A stretch of DNA of 64,000 bases from Bacillus velezensis (GTDB lineage: Bacteria > Bacillota > Bacilli > Bacillales > Bacillaceae), in assembly GCF_001461825.1 (NCBI RefSeq), contig NZ_LLZC01000019.1:566947-630946 (forward strand), read 5' to 3'. The notes under the pieces are model-generated. The model was not told where the DNA came from, ran no database searches, and worked only from the letters and a program-made list of their open reading frames with translations. The position numbers and the translations under genes were made by a program. This document shows, piece after piece, positions 15,713 to 24,927 of the stretch. Every line of letters begins with the position of its first letter. The first letter of the stretch is position 1.

Positions 15713-17113
15713 ATGCTCAAATTACCTCATGACTTTATTTTCGGCGGGGCGACTGCGGCATATCAAGCGGAAGGCGCCACAAAAGAAGGCGGCAAAGGAC
15801 CTGTAGCCTGGGATGAATTTCTTGAAAAACAGGGAAGATTCAGCCCTGATCCGGCAAGTGATTTTTACCGTCAGTTTCCGGAAGATATTAAACTATGTGA
15901 AAAATTCGGAATAAACGGCATCCGCCTTTCTATAGCCTGGACGAGAATTTTCCCTGACGGCACGGGCAAAATCAATCAGGAAGGTGTTGATTACTATCAT
16001 CGTATTTTCTCAGAGTGCCATAAACGCAACGTCACCCCTTTTGTCACGCTGCATCATTTCGATACACCGAAAGGATTATTTGATCAGGGAGATTTCCTCA
16101 ACCGCGCTGCAATAGAAGCGTTTGTCAGCTATGCGGAGTTTTGCTTTAAAGAATTCAGCGAAATCAGATATTGGAGCACGTTTAACGAAATTTATCCCAC
16201 AGCCACCAACCAGTATTTACTCGGGGTTTTCCCGCCATCTATTAAAGGTGATATCACAAAAGTCATTCAATGCCTCCATCACATGATGGTAGCGCATGCG
16301 ATGACCGTCAATCTTTTTAAAGACGGCGGCTATCCGGGAGAAATCGGTGTCGTTCACTCATTAGAAACAAAATATCCCGCCAGCGACTCAGAAGATGACC
16401 GCCACGCCTGTTTTCTGGATGACGCGTTATCAGTGAGATTCCTCCTCGACGCCACCTACCTCGGCTATTATTCTGAGGAAACCATGCGGGCTCTGGATGA
16501 AATCTGTGAGGCAAACGGCGCTTCCTACGAGTTTTCAGACAGTGACTTTGACGTGATGAAAAAAGCTTCAACGCGCAATGATTATCTCGGCATCAATCAT
16601 TATCAATGCCATTTCGTCAAAGCGTACGACGGAGAAACCGTTATTCACCATAACGGAACGGGCGATAAGGGCACTTCGGTCTATAAAGTAAAAGGAATCG
16701 GCGAAAGAATTTACAAAGAAGGCCTGAAGCGGACCGATTGGGACTGGCTCATTTATCCTGAAGGCATGTATGACATGCTGATGCGCATCAAACGGGACTA
16801 TCCGCAATATAACAAAATTTACATTACCGAAAACGGCATGGGCTATAAAGATGAGTTTGAAGACGGCATCATTATGGATAAGGCAAGAATCGACTATTTA
16901 AAAGTCTATTTAGAAGCCGTCAGTAAAGCGATTACCGACGGGGTCAACGTAAAGGGGTACTTCTTATGGTCCTTAATGGATTTATTTTCATGGACCAACG
17001 GCTACAACAAACGTTACGGTCTTTTTTACGTCGACTTTGACACCCAAAAACGGTATCCGAAAGAATCGGCCTACTGGTACAAACTTGTAAGTGAAACAAA
17101 AACAATCATTTAA
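15713..17113 (+). CDS. lacG: 6-phospho-beta-galactosidase (GH1)
   Basis: A 466-residue family GH1 enzyme that splits phosphorylated beta-galactosides made by the PTS. The acid/base Glu is in [11 protein letters not shown] (near residue 160), the nucleophile in ITENGMGY (near 375), and the phosphate-binding loop [17 protein letters not shown] near 425-441 has the Ser, Lys and Tyr that mark 6-phospho-beta-glycosidases. Length fits LacG (about 468). The start ATG follows AAGGAGG. It heads an operon with the PTS genes lacF and lacE. Both lactose phosphate and galactobiose phosphate are possible substrates; the downstream galactanase favours the latter. Confidence 0.9.
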   Translation: MLKLPHDFIFGGATAAYQAEGATKEGGKGPVAWDEFLEKQGRFSPDPASDFYRQFPEDIKLCEKFGINGIRLSIAWTRIFPDGTGKINQEGVDYYHRIFSECHKRNVTPFVTLHHFDTPKGLFDQGDFLNRAAIEAFVSYAEFCFKEFSEIRYWSTFNEIYPTATNQYLLGVFPPSIKGDITKVIQCLHHMMVAHAMTVNLFKDGGYPGEIGVVHSLETKYPASDSEDDRHACFLDDALSVRFLLDATYLGYYSEETMRALDEICEANGASYEFSDSDFDVMKKASTRNDYLGINHYQCHFVKAYDGETVIHHNGTGDKGTSVYKVKGIGERIYKEGLKRTDWDWLIYPEGMYDMLMRIKRDYPQYNKIYITENGMGYKDEFEDGIIMDKARIDYLKVYLEAVSKAITDGVNVKGYFLWSLMDLFSWTNGYNKRYGLFYVDFDTQKRYPKESAYWYKLVSETKTII

Positions 17114-17120
17114 CGATCAT

Positions 17121-17152
17121 ACATGGTGAAAAGAGTCTCTTTTCATCATGTG
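17121..17152 (+). other. Intercistronic hairpin between lacG and lacF
   Basis: An imperfect stem ACATGGTGAAAAGAG / CTCTTTTCATCATGT without a T run. It probably protects or processes the mRNA and adjusts expression of lacG against the PTS genes; it does not look like a terminator. Confidence 0.6.
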
Positions 17153-17176
17153 TGCCGTCTTTAGGAGGTTTTTTTC

Positions 17177-17491
17177 ATGACAAAGGAAGAATTGCAGATG
17201 CTCGGTTTTGAAATCGTCGCCTATGCCGGCGACGCCAGAAGCACTTTATTGAAAGTCCTGAAAGAAGTCCGTGCCGGAAACTTCGAAAACACGGAAGCAG
17301 CATTGAAAAGCGCCGATGAAAATTTAACCCTCGCCCACAATGCGCAAACGAAAATGTTAGCTGAAGAAGCTGACGGCAAGGACATGGAATTAGGGTTTAT
17401 TTTCGTTCACGGTCAGGACCACTTGATGACAACCCTTTTGCTCCGTGATCTTATTCAGGATTTTATAGAACTCTACCGAAGCCGCCGATAA
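17177..17491 (+). CDS. lacF: PTS lactose/galactobiose-type IIA component
   Basis: A 104-residue helical protein of the lactose/cellobiose IIA family. The phosphorylated His is in VHGQDHLMTT (near residue 80), and the conserved NAQTKMLAEEADG region precedes it. IIA forms a trimer that takes phosphate from HPr and passes it to IIB on LacE. The AGGAGG site is well placed. It is followed after 11 bases by lacE. Confidence 0.92.
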   Translation: MTKEELQMLGFEIVAYAGDARSTLLKVLKEVRAGNFENTEAALKSADENLTLAHNAQTKMLAEEADGKDMELGFIFVHGQDHLMTTLLLRDLIQDFIELYRSRR

Positions 17492-17502
17492 GGAGTGGAA
17501 AA

Positions 17503-19200
17503 ATGAACGGTATCATCAAGCAAATCGAAAAGGGAAAACCGTTTTTTGAAAAAATCTCAAGAAACATTTATTTAGGCGCGATCCGCGACGGCTTCTTAAC
17601 TGCCATGCCTGTTATTTTATTCGCCAGCATTTTCATCCTCACCGCCGCTGTGCCGGAAGTGTTGGGTTTCACTTGGCCTAAAAGTGTTTCTGAATGGCTT
17701 TGGAAAGTTTATAACTATTCAATGGGCGCCCTCGGTCTGATCGTTGCGGCAACAAGTGCGAAATGCCTGAGTGAATCAATGAACCGAAAAATGCCTAAAA
17801 ACAAAGGGATCAACCCCGTTTCAGCGATGCTTGCTTCAGTCGTCGGGTTTCTCATTTTAAGCGTCACTCAAATCGATGGCGGATTCTCCACGGAATACCT
17901 CGGCACAAAAGGTCTTTTAGCCGCTTTTGTATCCGCTTTCATAACAGTGAACGTTTACAGATTCTGCGTGCTGAAAAATATTACGATTAAAATGCCTAAA
18001 GAAGTACCGGGTACCATTTCACAAACATTTAAAGATGTTTTTCCGTTCGCTTTTTCCGTTTTGGCTATGGTGATCGTTGATTTATTGATCAGGAATACGC
18101 TGAATGTATCGTTTGCAGAGGCTCTCTCCTCTCTCTTATCGCCGTTTTTTACCGCCGCAGACGGTTATCTTGGGATTTGTATCATTTGGGGAATGATGGC
18201 GCTGTTCTGGTTTGTCGGCGTTCACGGGCCTTCTATTGTGGAACCTGCCATCGCAGCTATTATTTACGCAAATGTGGAGGCGAATCTTCAGCTTCATAAT
18301 GCCGGCGAGCAAGCGTCCAACGTGCTGACCGTCGGACTCGGGAACTTCGTCGGCACAATGGGAGGGACCGGCGCAACCCTTGTTGTTCCGTTTATCTTTC
18401 TTCTTTTCGCGAAATCCAAGCAATTGAAAGCAGTCGGAAAAGCATCCGCGGTTCCGGTGTCTTTCGCAGTAAACGAACCTCTTCTCTTTGCTGCGCCGAT
18501 CATTTTAAATCCTTATTTTTTCATTCCGTTTGTTGTAACGCCGATGGTGAATGTCTGTCTGTTTAAATTTTTTGTGGATGTCATCGGAATGAACAGTTTT
18601 ATGTATGTTCTTCCGTGGGCCACCCCGGCGCCCGCCGGCTTGATTCTCGGAACCGGCATGGGGCTCTCGGCTTTTGTACTGACGGCTGTATTAATCATCG
18701 TCGATTTCCTGATATACCTGCCATTCTGCAAAGCTTATGACAAAGTATTAGCGGCGAAAGAAGCCCAACACACCGAACCTGAAAGCGCGCCGCAAACATT
18801 ACAGCCCGCCATGGCCGGCGCCTCCGAAGACGCGGCCTCCGTCATCAGCACAAATCTTCAGGAATCCTCATCCGCCTTGGAACACAGCACCAATGTGTTA
18901 GTGCTGTGCGCCGGAGCGGGAACGAGCGCCATGCTTGCGAACGCACTGACAGAAGGAGCCGAAGAATATAACGTGCCGATTACCGCCTCAGCAGGCGCCT
19001 ACGGTTCCCATTACGACATCATGAAAGACTTCGATATGATCATTTTGGCTCCGCAAGTCGGCTCTTATTACGATGACATTAAAGAAGATGCGGATCGCCT
19101 GCAAGTGAAACTCATCGCAACGAAAGGAGCGGAATATATCAGCCTCACCAGAAATTCACAAAAAGCCATTCAGTTCATACTGGAGCATACCTCAAAATAG
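17503..19200 (+). CDS. lacE: PTS lactose/galactobiose-type IICB component
   Basis: A 565-residue fusion: an N-terminal membrane IIC domain (about 1-410) with the conserved PVILFASIFILTAAVPEVLG and HGPSIVEPAIAAI, a polar linker rich in Ala, Ser and Glu (about 415-460), and a C-terminal IIB domain with the phosphorylated Cys in VLVLCAGAGTSAMLANAL. It imports and phosphorylates a beta-galactoside at C6. Closest family pattern is LacE. It is followed after 15 bases by galK, which ties uptake to galactose use. Confidence 0.92.
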   Translation: MNGIIKQIEKGKPFFEKISRNIYLGAIRDGFLTAMPVILFASIFILTAAVPEVLGFTWPKSVSEWLWKVYNYSMGALGLIVAATSAKCLSESMNRKMPKNKGINPVSAMLASVVGFLILSVTQIDGGFSTEYLGTKGLLAAFVSAFITVNVYRFCVLKNITIKMPKEVPGTISQTFKDVFPFAFSVLAMVIVDLLIRNTLNVSFAEALSSLLSPFFTAADGYLGICIIWGMMALFWFVGVHGPSIVEPAIAAIIYANVEANLQLHNAGEQASNVLTVGLGNFVGTMGGTGATLVVPFIFLLFAKSKQLKAVGKASAVPVSFAVNEPLLFAAPIILNPYFFIPFVVTPMVNVCLFKFFVDVIGMNSFMYVLPWATPAPAGLILGTGMGLSAFVLTAVLIIVDFLIYLPFCKAYDKVLAAKEAQHTEPESAPQTLQPAMAGASEDAASVISTNLQESSSALEHSTNVLVLCAGAGTSAMLANALTEGAEEYNVPITASAGAYGSHYDIMKDFDMIILAPQVGSYYDDIKEDADRLQVKLIATKGAEYISLTRNSQKAIQFILEHTSK

Positions 19201-19215
19201 AATCGGGGGTTTATC

Positions 19216-20385
19216 ATGGATGCCAAACTTTTGAAATTAAGATTCGAAGACGTTTTCAAGAGAAGTAACGGAGAACTGTTTTTCGCACCCGGCCGGATCA
19301 ACCTGATCGGGGAACATACGGATTATATAGGCGGCCACGTTCTTCCATGCGCGATCACGATCGGAACTTATGCCGTATGCGCAAAACGCGAAGATCATCA
19401 GATCCGGTTATACTCAGAAAACTTTCCTGACAGCGGCATTGTCTGCCTTGATCTTTCCGCCACAGCATACAAAAAAGAAGACGGCTGGGCCAATTATCCG
19501 AAGGGGATGATCCATTACCTTCTTAAAGCCGGCGGCCAAATAGACAGCGGAATGGATATTCTTTTTCACGGTACGATTCCAAACGGAGCCGGTTTAAGCT
19601 CCTCCGCTTCTATTGAAATGTTAACCAGTTCCATTTTAAGGAAGTTATTCAGTCTGGATGTTTCCGATACTGAACTGGCGCTTATCGGAAAAAGAGTCGA
19701 AAATGAATTTATCGGCGTGAATTCAGGCATTATGGATCAATTCGCAGTGCAAAAAGGCAAAAAGAACATGGCTATTCTGTTAAACTGCGATAAGCTTGAG
19801 CACGAAATGATTCCGGCTGCTTTTAACGGATATAAAATCGTCATTATGAATACGAACAAGCGCCGGGAGCTGGCGGCTTCAAAATATAATGAACGCCGCA
19901 GCGAATGTGACGAGGCTCTCTCGGAACTGCGGCAATATCGGAATATCGCATCACTTGCGGAATTGACGGCAGAAGAATTCAACGAACTCGAATCCCTTCT
20001 CTCCTGTGAAACGTTGCGTAAAAGAGCCCGGCACGCGGTCAATGAAAACGAGCGAACCCTCTCAGCCGCGGAAGCTCTCAAATCGAATGATTTGAAAACG
20101 TTCGGCGAGCTGATGAATGCGTCCCACCGTTCGTTACGCGATGATTATGAAGTGACCGGTGACGAATTAGACGCGCTCGCTGAAGCAGCCTGGAAAGAAG
20201 GAGCACTCGGAGCGCGGATGACGGGCGCGGGGTTCGGCGGCTGCGCCATAGCCATTGTAGAAAGTGAAGAAACCGCCGGCTTTATACGGGCCGTTTCATC
20301 TCACTACCGCAGCAGGACAGGTCTTGAAGCTTCTTTTTACATCGCAGATATAAGCGATGGCGCGGCTGAATGGAGGGAAAACTAA
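19216..20385 (+). CDS. galK: Galactokinase
   Basis: A 389-residue GHMP kinase. Visible are the galactokinase signature [19 protein letters not shown] (residues about 27-45), the ATP loop [14 protein letters not shown] and the C-terminal [17 protein letters not shown]. It phosphorylates galactose at C1, the first step of the Leloir path. It is in one operon with lacE upstream and galE two bases downstream. ATG follows GGGGG within a short AATCGGGGG leader. Confidence 0.95.
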   Translation: MDAKLLKLRFEDVFKRSNGELFFAPGRINLIGEHTDYIGGHVLPCAITIGTYAVCAKREDHQIRLYSENFPDSGIVCLDLSATAYKKEDGWANYPKGMIHYLLKAGGQIDSGMDILFHGTIPNGAGLSSSASIEMLTSSILRKLFSLDVSDTELALIGKRVENEFIGVNSGIMDQFAVQKGKKNMAILLNCDKLEHEMIPAAFNGYKIVIMNTNKRRELAASKYNERRSECDEALSELRQYRNIASLAELTAEEFNELESLLSCETLRKRARHAVNENERTLSAAEALKSNDLKTFGELMNASHRSLRDDYEVTGDELDALAEAAWKEGALGARMTGAGFGGCAIAIVESEETAGFIRAVSSHYRSRTGLEASFYIADISDGAAEWREN

Positions 20386-20387
20386 TC

Positions 20388-21380
20388 ATGGCGATTCTCG
20401 TTCTCGGCGGCGCCGGCTATATCGGTTCTCATGCGGTTGATCAATTATTAAACAAAGGATTGAAAACGATAGCTGTGGATCATCTGCAGACAGGCCACCG
20501 GAAAGCTGTCCATGAAAAAGCAGTTTTTTACTATGGAGATATCCGTGACAAACCGTTTCTTCGCTCTGTGTTTGCGAAGGAGAACGTAACAGGCGTTCTC
20601 CATTTTGCCGCTCAATCCCTTGTGGGCGAATCAATGAAAGACCCTCTTTCATATTTCAATAATAATGTGTACGGTACACAAATTACGCTGGAGGTCATGC
20701 AGGAATTCGGGGTGAAACACATTGTGTTTTCTTCATCCGCCGCTGTATACGGCGAACCTGAAAAAGTGCCCATCACAGAAGACATGCCGGAAAAGCCGGA
20801 AAGCGCATACGGCGAATCAAAACTCATGGCAGAAAAAATGCTGAAGTGGTGTGAAACCGCCTGCGGCATAAAATATGTCTCGCTTCGGTATTTTAACGTT
20901 GCCGGCGCGAAAACGGACGGTTCCATCGGAGAAGATCATCATCCGGAAACCCATCTTATCCCTATCCTTTTACAAACCGCGCTCGGTCAGCGCGAGGAGG
21001 TTTTGATATTCGGCACTGACTATGATACAAAAGACGGCACGTGCATCCGCGATTATGTCCATGTTTCCGATTTAATCGATGCTCATATTCTCGCTCTGGA
21101 ATATTTGCAAAACGGCGGAGACAGCGGCATTTTCAATTTAGGATCAAGCACCGGGTTTTCCGTATCAGAAATGGCGGAAGCGGCCCGGCAAGTGACCAAA
21201 AGAGACATAAAAGTAAGAGCGGCCGCAAGAAGACCCGGTGATCCAAGCACCCTCATCGCTTCCAGCGATAAAGCGCGGAACATTCTGGGCTGGAATCCGA
21301 AACAAACGAACATATCGGAAATCATTGCGTCAGCATGGAATTGGCATCGGCATCATCCAAACGGATACAAGGACAAATGA
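20388..21380 (+). CDS. galE: UDP-glucose 4-epimerase
   Basis: A 330-residue short-chain dehydrogenase/epimerase. The NAD-binding [15 protein letters not shown] is at residues 6-20, the catalytic Ser in [12 protein letters not shown], and the YxxxK pair in [14 protein letters not shown]. It interconverts UDP-galactose and UDP-glucose. The ATG at 20388 follows TGGAGGG; the frame is open six codons further but inside galK. The stop adjoins the start of galT. Confidence 0.95.
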   Translation: MAILVLGGAGYIGSHAVDQLLNKGLKTIAVDHLQTGHRKAVHEKAVFYYGDIRDKPFLRSVFAKENVTGVLHFAAQSLVGESMKDPLSYFNNNVYGTQITLEVMQEFGVKHIVFSSSAAVYGEPEKVPITEDMPEKPESAYGESKLMAEKMLKWCETACGIKYVSLRYFNVAGAKTDGSIGEDHHPETHLIPILLQTALGQREEVLIFGTDYDTKDGTCIRDYVHVSDLIDAHILALEYLQNGGDSGIFNLGSSTGFSVSEMAEAARQVTKRDIKVRAAARRPGDPSTLIASSDKARNILGWNPKQTNISEIIASAWNWHRHHPNGYKDK

Positions 21381-21381
21381 A

Positions 21382-22881
21382 ATGGAGGCGGCGGTCATTG
21401 ACGTTTTTGAATCAGTCGCAGGGTTTCTGAAAGAAAGCACTGTCTTAGGCGACATAAATGAAACAGATGTGATTTATACAAGAAACAGACTTCTCGATCT
21501 GCTCGGACTGACGAATTATGCAGAACCGAAACATATCAAGAAACAAAACAGGCTTCACTATTTGGACGAAATGGTGAAAGACGCGGTAAAACGGTCAATC
21601 ATTAACGATACGCCGGCTGAAAGAGACATGCTGGAAAGCAGAATCATGGACGTGATCACACCGGCCCCTTCTCTGATCAATGCCGCATTCAGCAAATTGT
21701 TATCAGATTGCCCGAAAAAAGCAACAGATTATTTTTATAGATTGAGTCAAAACAACGACTATATTAAGACGCAGGCCATTCGAAAAAATATCGTGTACAG
21801 CTCACCAACACCTTTTGGAGAATTGGACATCACCATTAATTTATCAAAGCCCGAAAAAGACCCTAAAGACATCGCCGCGATAAAAAACAGCCCGGAAAAC
21901 CGGTATCCGACATGCCTGCTCTGTATGGAAAACGAGGGGTATACCGGAACACCGCATCACCCCGCCCGTTCAAACCACCGCATCATCAGGCTTGACTTAG
22001 CGGGAGAACAGTGGGGGTTTCAATACTCTCCTTATGCGTATTACAGCGAGCATGCTATCTTTCTTTCAAGCGTGCACAAGCCGATGAACATCAGCCGTGA
22101 CAGCTTCAGAAGGCTTCTGGCCATTACGGAAATTTTCCCGCATTATTTCGCGGGATCAAACGCTGACCTGCCGATCGTAGGAGGTTCCATTCTTTCACAC
22201 GATCATTATCAAGGCGGCGCCCATGAGTTTCCGATGGCAAAAGCGGGTTCCCTCTACCCTTTTCATATGCGTCATTTTCCAGACGTTCAGGCCGAAGCCG
22301 TGAAGTGGCCGGTATCAGTGATCCGCCTTCGCGCAAAAGATCCGAATTTGCTGACAGATGCCGCTGCGTATGTTTTTGAAAAGTGGCGGGAATATTCAGA
22401 CGAAACCGTCAGCATCATCGCAAAGACAAATGAACCCCATAATACCGTCACCCCAATTGCCAGACGCAGGGGAACGGATTTCGAAATCGATCTCGCTCTC
22501 AGAAACAACCGCACCTCCGAAGATTATCCGGATGGCATTTTTCACCCGCATCAAGATGTCCATCACATCAAAAAAGAAAATATCGGTCTGATTGAAGTGA
22601 TGGGGCTCGCCGTTTTACCTCCCCGCCTGAAAGATGAGCTGGCAGAAGTGAAAAAGTATTTACTGAATGAACCTCATGACATCAAAGACATTCATCTTCC
22701 GTGGGCTGAAAACATCAAAGCGGATGAAGACGTGACACCGGAAAATGCAGCCGCTGTTTTACAAAAAGAAACCGCGAATGTATTTTTACGCGCGCTGACC
22801 GATTCAGGCGTTTTTAAAATGACACCCGAAGGAATTCAGGCGTTTCAGCGTTTCACGACGTTATTGGAGAATGGCAGCTGA
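21382..22881 (+). CDS. galT: UTP/UDP-glucose--hexose-1-phosphate uridylyltransferase
   Basis: A 499-residue enzyme of the Gram-positive GalT family (longer than the E. coli type). The active-site region is SILSHDHYQGGAHEFPMAK with the catalytic His, and the earlier CLLCMENEGYTG and HHPARSNHRII are conserved. It exchanges galactose 1-phosphate with UDP-glucose. The ATG at 21382 almost touches the galE stop. A strong GGAGG lies just inside the frame and points to an ATT codon at 21397, so the true start needs checking. galK-E-T here is a complete Leloir set. Confidence 0.92.
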   Translation: MEAAVIDVFESVAGFLKESTVLGDINETDVIYTRNRLLDLLGLTNYAEPKHIKKQNRLHYLDEMVKDAVKRSIINDTPAERDMLESRIMDVITPAPSLINAAFSKLLSDCPKKATDYFYRLSQNNDYIKTQAIRKNIVYSSPTPFGELDITINLSKPEKDPKDIAAIKNSPENRYPTCLLCMENEGYTGTPHHPARSNHRIIRLDLAGEQWGFQYSPYAYYSEHAIFLSSVHKPMNISRDSFRRLLAITEIFPHYFAGSNADLPIVGGSILSHDHYQGGAHEFPMAKAGSLYPFHMRHFPDVQAEAVKWPVSVIRLRAKDPNLLTDAAAYVFEKWREYSDETVSIIAKTNEPHNTVTPIARRRGTDFEIDLALRNNRTSEDYPDGIFHPHQDVHHIKKENIGLIEVMGLAVLPPRLKDELAEVKKYLLNEPHDIKDIHLPWAENIKADEDVTPENAAAVLQKETANVFLRALTDSGVFKMTPEGIQAFQRFTTLLENGS

Positions 22882-22932
22882 AACATTCAGAGTGAAATCA
22901 ATCAACAATCTTTTTTATCAGGAGGTATTGTG

Positions 22933-24045
22933 ATGTTCAAAAACCGATTGAAACGTGTATTTGTAAACGCAATCTGTCTTTCTCTCATTTTCACTGCTTT
23001 TACATTCTTTGAGAAGTCTCCTAAAGCAAAAGCGGATGCCCCGTTTGCCTATGGCGCTGATATAGGATGGCTGAAACAAATGGAGGACGAAGGTGTGCGC
23101 TGGCTGGATGACGGCGGAAAACAGAAAGATGCCTTGCAGATTCTTAAAGATCACGGAATAAATGCCGTGAGACTGAGAGTGTTTGTGAATCCGCCAAGCA
23201 GCTATTATTGGCTGAAAGACGGCACAACATGGACCATGCTCGGCTATAGTGACAAAGCGGGCGTACTTGCGGCGGCCAAAAGGGCAAAAGCGTTAGGAAT
23301 GAAGGTAATGGTTGACTTCCATTACAGTGATGTGTTCGCTGATCCCGGCCACCAGACCAAGCCGAACCAATGGACCGGCTATTCAAGCAGCCAGCTGCAG
23401 GCAGCCGTGTATAACCATACGTACGATGTCATGAAAGAACTTAAAAATCACGGCATCTCCCCTGATTGGGTGCAAGTAGGGAATGAAATGAATTCAGGAA
23501 TTTTACTGCCCGACGGCAGCACGAACGATTTCAGCAAATTGACCGCCTTACTGAACAAAGGCTATGACGCCGTGAAATCCGTCAGCCCGGCCACCAAGGT
23601 CATCAGCCATTTGGCACACGGCACGGACAACAGCCTATTCAGATGGTGGTTTGATCAATTCTTTAAAAACGGAGGAAAAACCGACATCATCGGCGTTTCG
23701 TTCTATCCCTATTGGGAGGGTAAGCCGTACTGGGAGCTCACCGGCCAATTATCCTCTAATTTAAATGACATCGCCTCACGCTACAACAAGGAAGTTATGG
23801 TGGTTGAACTGGGCGGAGATGAAAATAATCCGAAAGATTCCTACTGGACCATAAAAGACACCATAAAACTGGTGAAAGCGGTTCCGAACGGTAAAGGAAC
23901 CGGCGTATTTTACTGGGAGCCCGAGGCTCACTCCAGCGTTCTGTCAGACGCGTATCCATTAGGCGCAACCGCCAAAGTGTCTAAAAACGTCTTGAAATAC
24001 ACAACCGCAATTGACGCTTTTTATGACGCCGCAACAGGAAAATGA
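22933..24045 (+). CDS. ganB: Secreted arabinogalactan endo-beta-1,4-galactanase (GH53)
   Basis: A 370-residue exported enzyme. A signal peptide (FVNAICLSLIFTAFTFF, cleavage near AKA-DA) precedes a GH53 domain starting FAYGADIGWLKQMEDEG; conserved blocks are VRLRVFVNPPS, MVDFHYSDVFADPGHQTKP, the acid/base Glu in WVQVGNEMN and the probable nucleophile Glu in MVVELGGDE. It cuts beta-1,4-galactan of pectin to galacto-oligosaccharides. It is shorter than B. subtilis GanB (429). GTG at 22930 and ATG at 22933 are both possible; AGGAGGT favours ATG. It closes the lac-gal operon, with a 50-base gap after galT. Confidence 0.88.
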   Translation: MFKNRLKRVFVNAICLSLIFTAFTFFEKSPKAKADAPFAYGADIGWLKQMEDEGVRWLDDGGKQKDALQILKDHGINAVRLRVFVNPPSSYYWLKDGTTWTMLGYSDKAGVLAAAKRAKALGMKVMVDFHYSDVFADPGHQTKPNQWTGYSSSQLQAAVYNHTYDVMKELKNHGISPDWVQVGNEMNSGILLPDGSTNDFSKLTALLNKGYDAVKSVSPATKVISHLAHGTDNSLFRWWFDQFFKNGGKTDIIGVSFYPYWEGKPYWELTGQLSSNLNDIASRYNKEVMVVELGGDENNPKDSYWTIKDTIKLVKAVPNGKGTGVFYWEPEAHSSVLSDAYPLGATAKVSKNVLKYTTAIDAFYDAATGK

Positions 24046-24060
24046 TTGATGCGAATCTCA

Positions 24061-24090
24061 AGCAGGCTCATTGCGCAGCCTGCTTTTTTA
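24061..24090 (+). terminator. Terminator after ganB
   Basis: AGCAGGC - loop - GCCTGCT followed by six T; it ends the lacG-ganB operon. Confidence 0.85.
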
Positions 24091-24247
24091 TAAGGCTGTA
24101 GAGTTAGCCTGTTATGAAACAGAGAAAGTAACGAATACGGAAAGAAAGATACCCGAAAAGCCGCTTTTTAAATAGAATACTTCTTCTGTTCCCCCTCCTT
24201 CTTATTTCTGCGCACTATCTCTCAGTTCCTAAATAATAACTTTACGA

Positions 24248-24265
24248 TTGTTGAAAAAGAAACAA
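24248..24265 (+). promoter_or_regulatory. MarR operator, copy 1, in front of the marR gene
   Basis: TTGTTGAAAAAGAAACAA, an 18-base site with inverted ends TTGTT/AACAA. Two further copies precede the efflux gene (24850, 24883). A TATAAT at 24272-24277 lies just after it. Confidence 0.6.
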
Positions 24266-24311
24266 AAATTTTATAATATTGTGTAAGCACCACCGAGCAG
24301 GAGGACGGGCC

Positions 24312-24785
24312 ATGGACAAAAAAGAACAGCTCCTCACGGATTTCAGGGACTTTTTTAACAAGATGGTGTGGCTGAATAGGCTGAAGATGGAAGAAAGCCT
24401 TAAGGGGCATAAACCTTCTGAAGTGCATTGCATCGAATTCATCGAAAAAATTGAAGACGCCAATGTGACAAAACTTGCGGAGTCTCTTTATATGACAAGA
24501 GGCGCCATAAGTAAATTAACGAAGAAGCTTATCAATAAAGGCCTTATCGAAAGCTATCAGAAGCCGCTTAACAAGAAAGAAATCTATTTCAGGCTTACTG
24601 AGCAAGGAAAAGTCATTTATAAAATTCACGAGGAATTGCACAAAGAGTTTCAAGAACGCGACAAAATCGTGTTTGAACAAGTAACCGATGAACAATTTGA
24701 CACGATGCTGAACTTCGTGGAAACATACAGCAGGCATTTGGATTCAGAAATAAAGAAACTTGGTGCAGACATGAAATCGGAATAA
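24312..24785 (+). CDS. MarR-family regulator of the adjacent efflux pump
   Basis: A 157-residue MarR protein with HTH DANVTKLAESLYMTRGAISK and wing PLNKKEIYFRLTEQG. The start at 24312 follows GCAGGAGGA; the frame is open 11 codons further without a start signal. It is followed by its own terminator and then by the efflux gene, whose promoter carries two copies of the same operator found before this gene. It therefore probably represses both. Similar MarR/MFS pairs in Bacillus (e.g. MdtR/MdtP) respond to drugs, but orthology is not claimed. Confidence 0.85.
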   Translation: MDKKEQLLTDFRDFFNKMVWLNRLKMEESLKGHKPSEVHCIEFIEKIEDANVTKLAESLYMTRGAISKLTKKLINKGLIESYQKPLNKKEIYFRLTEQGKVIYKIHEELHKEFQERDKIVFEQVTDEQFDTMLNFVETYSRHLDSEIKKLGADMKSE

Positions 24786-24802
24786 ATATGAATAAAACCA
24801 TA

Positions 24803-24837
24803 GGCAGCCCTGCTCCATGAAAACGGGCTGCCTTTTT
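24803..24837 (+). terminator. Terminator after marR gene
   Basis: GGCAGCCC / GGGCTGCC stem followed by five T. Confidence 0.85.
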
Positions 24838-24849
24838 ATATCCCTCTTA

Positions 24850-24867
24850 TTGTTGACAAAGAAACAA
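24850..24867 (+). promoter_or_regulatory. MarR operator, copy 2, on the -35 of the efflux promoter
   Basis: TTGTTGACAAAGAAACAA. It contains the TTGACA (24853-24858) of a near-perfect promoter with TATTAT at 24876-24881 (17-base spacing). Confidence 0.65.
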
Positions 24868-24882
24868 AATCACTCTATTATT

Positions 24883-24900
24883 TTGTTGACAAGGAAACAA
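24883..24900 (+). promoter_or_regulatory. MarR operator, copy 3, at the transcription start
   Basis: TTGTTGACAAGGAAACAA, differing from copy 2 at one base, 33 bases downstream (about three helical turns), so two dimers can sit on the same face. Confidence 0.65.
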
Positions 24901-24927
24901 AGACAGCGATTTTGAGAGGAGAATACT

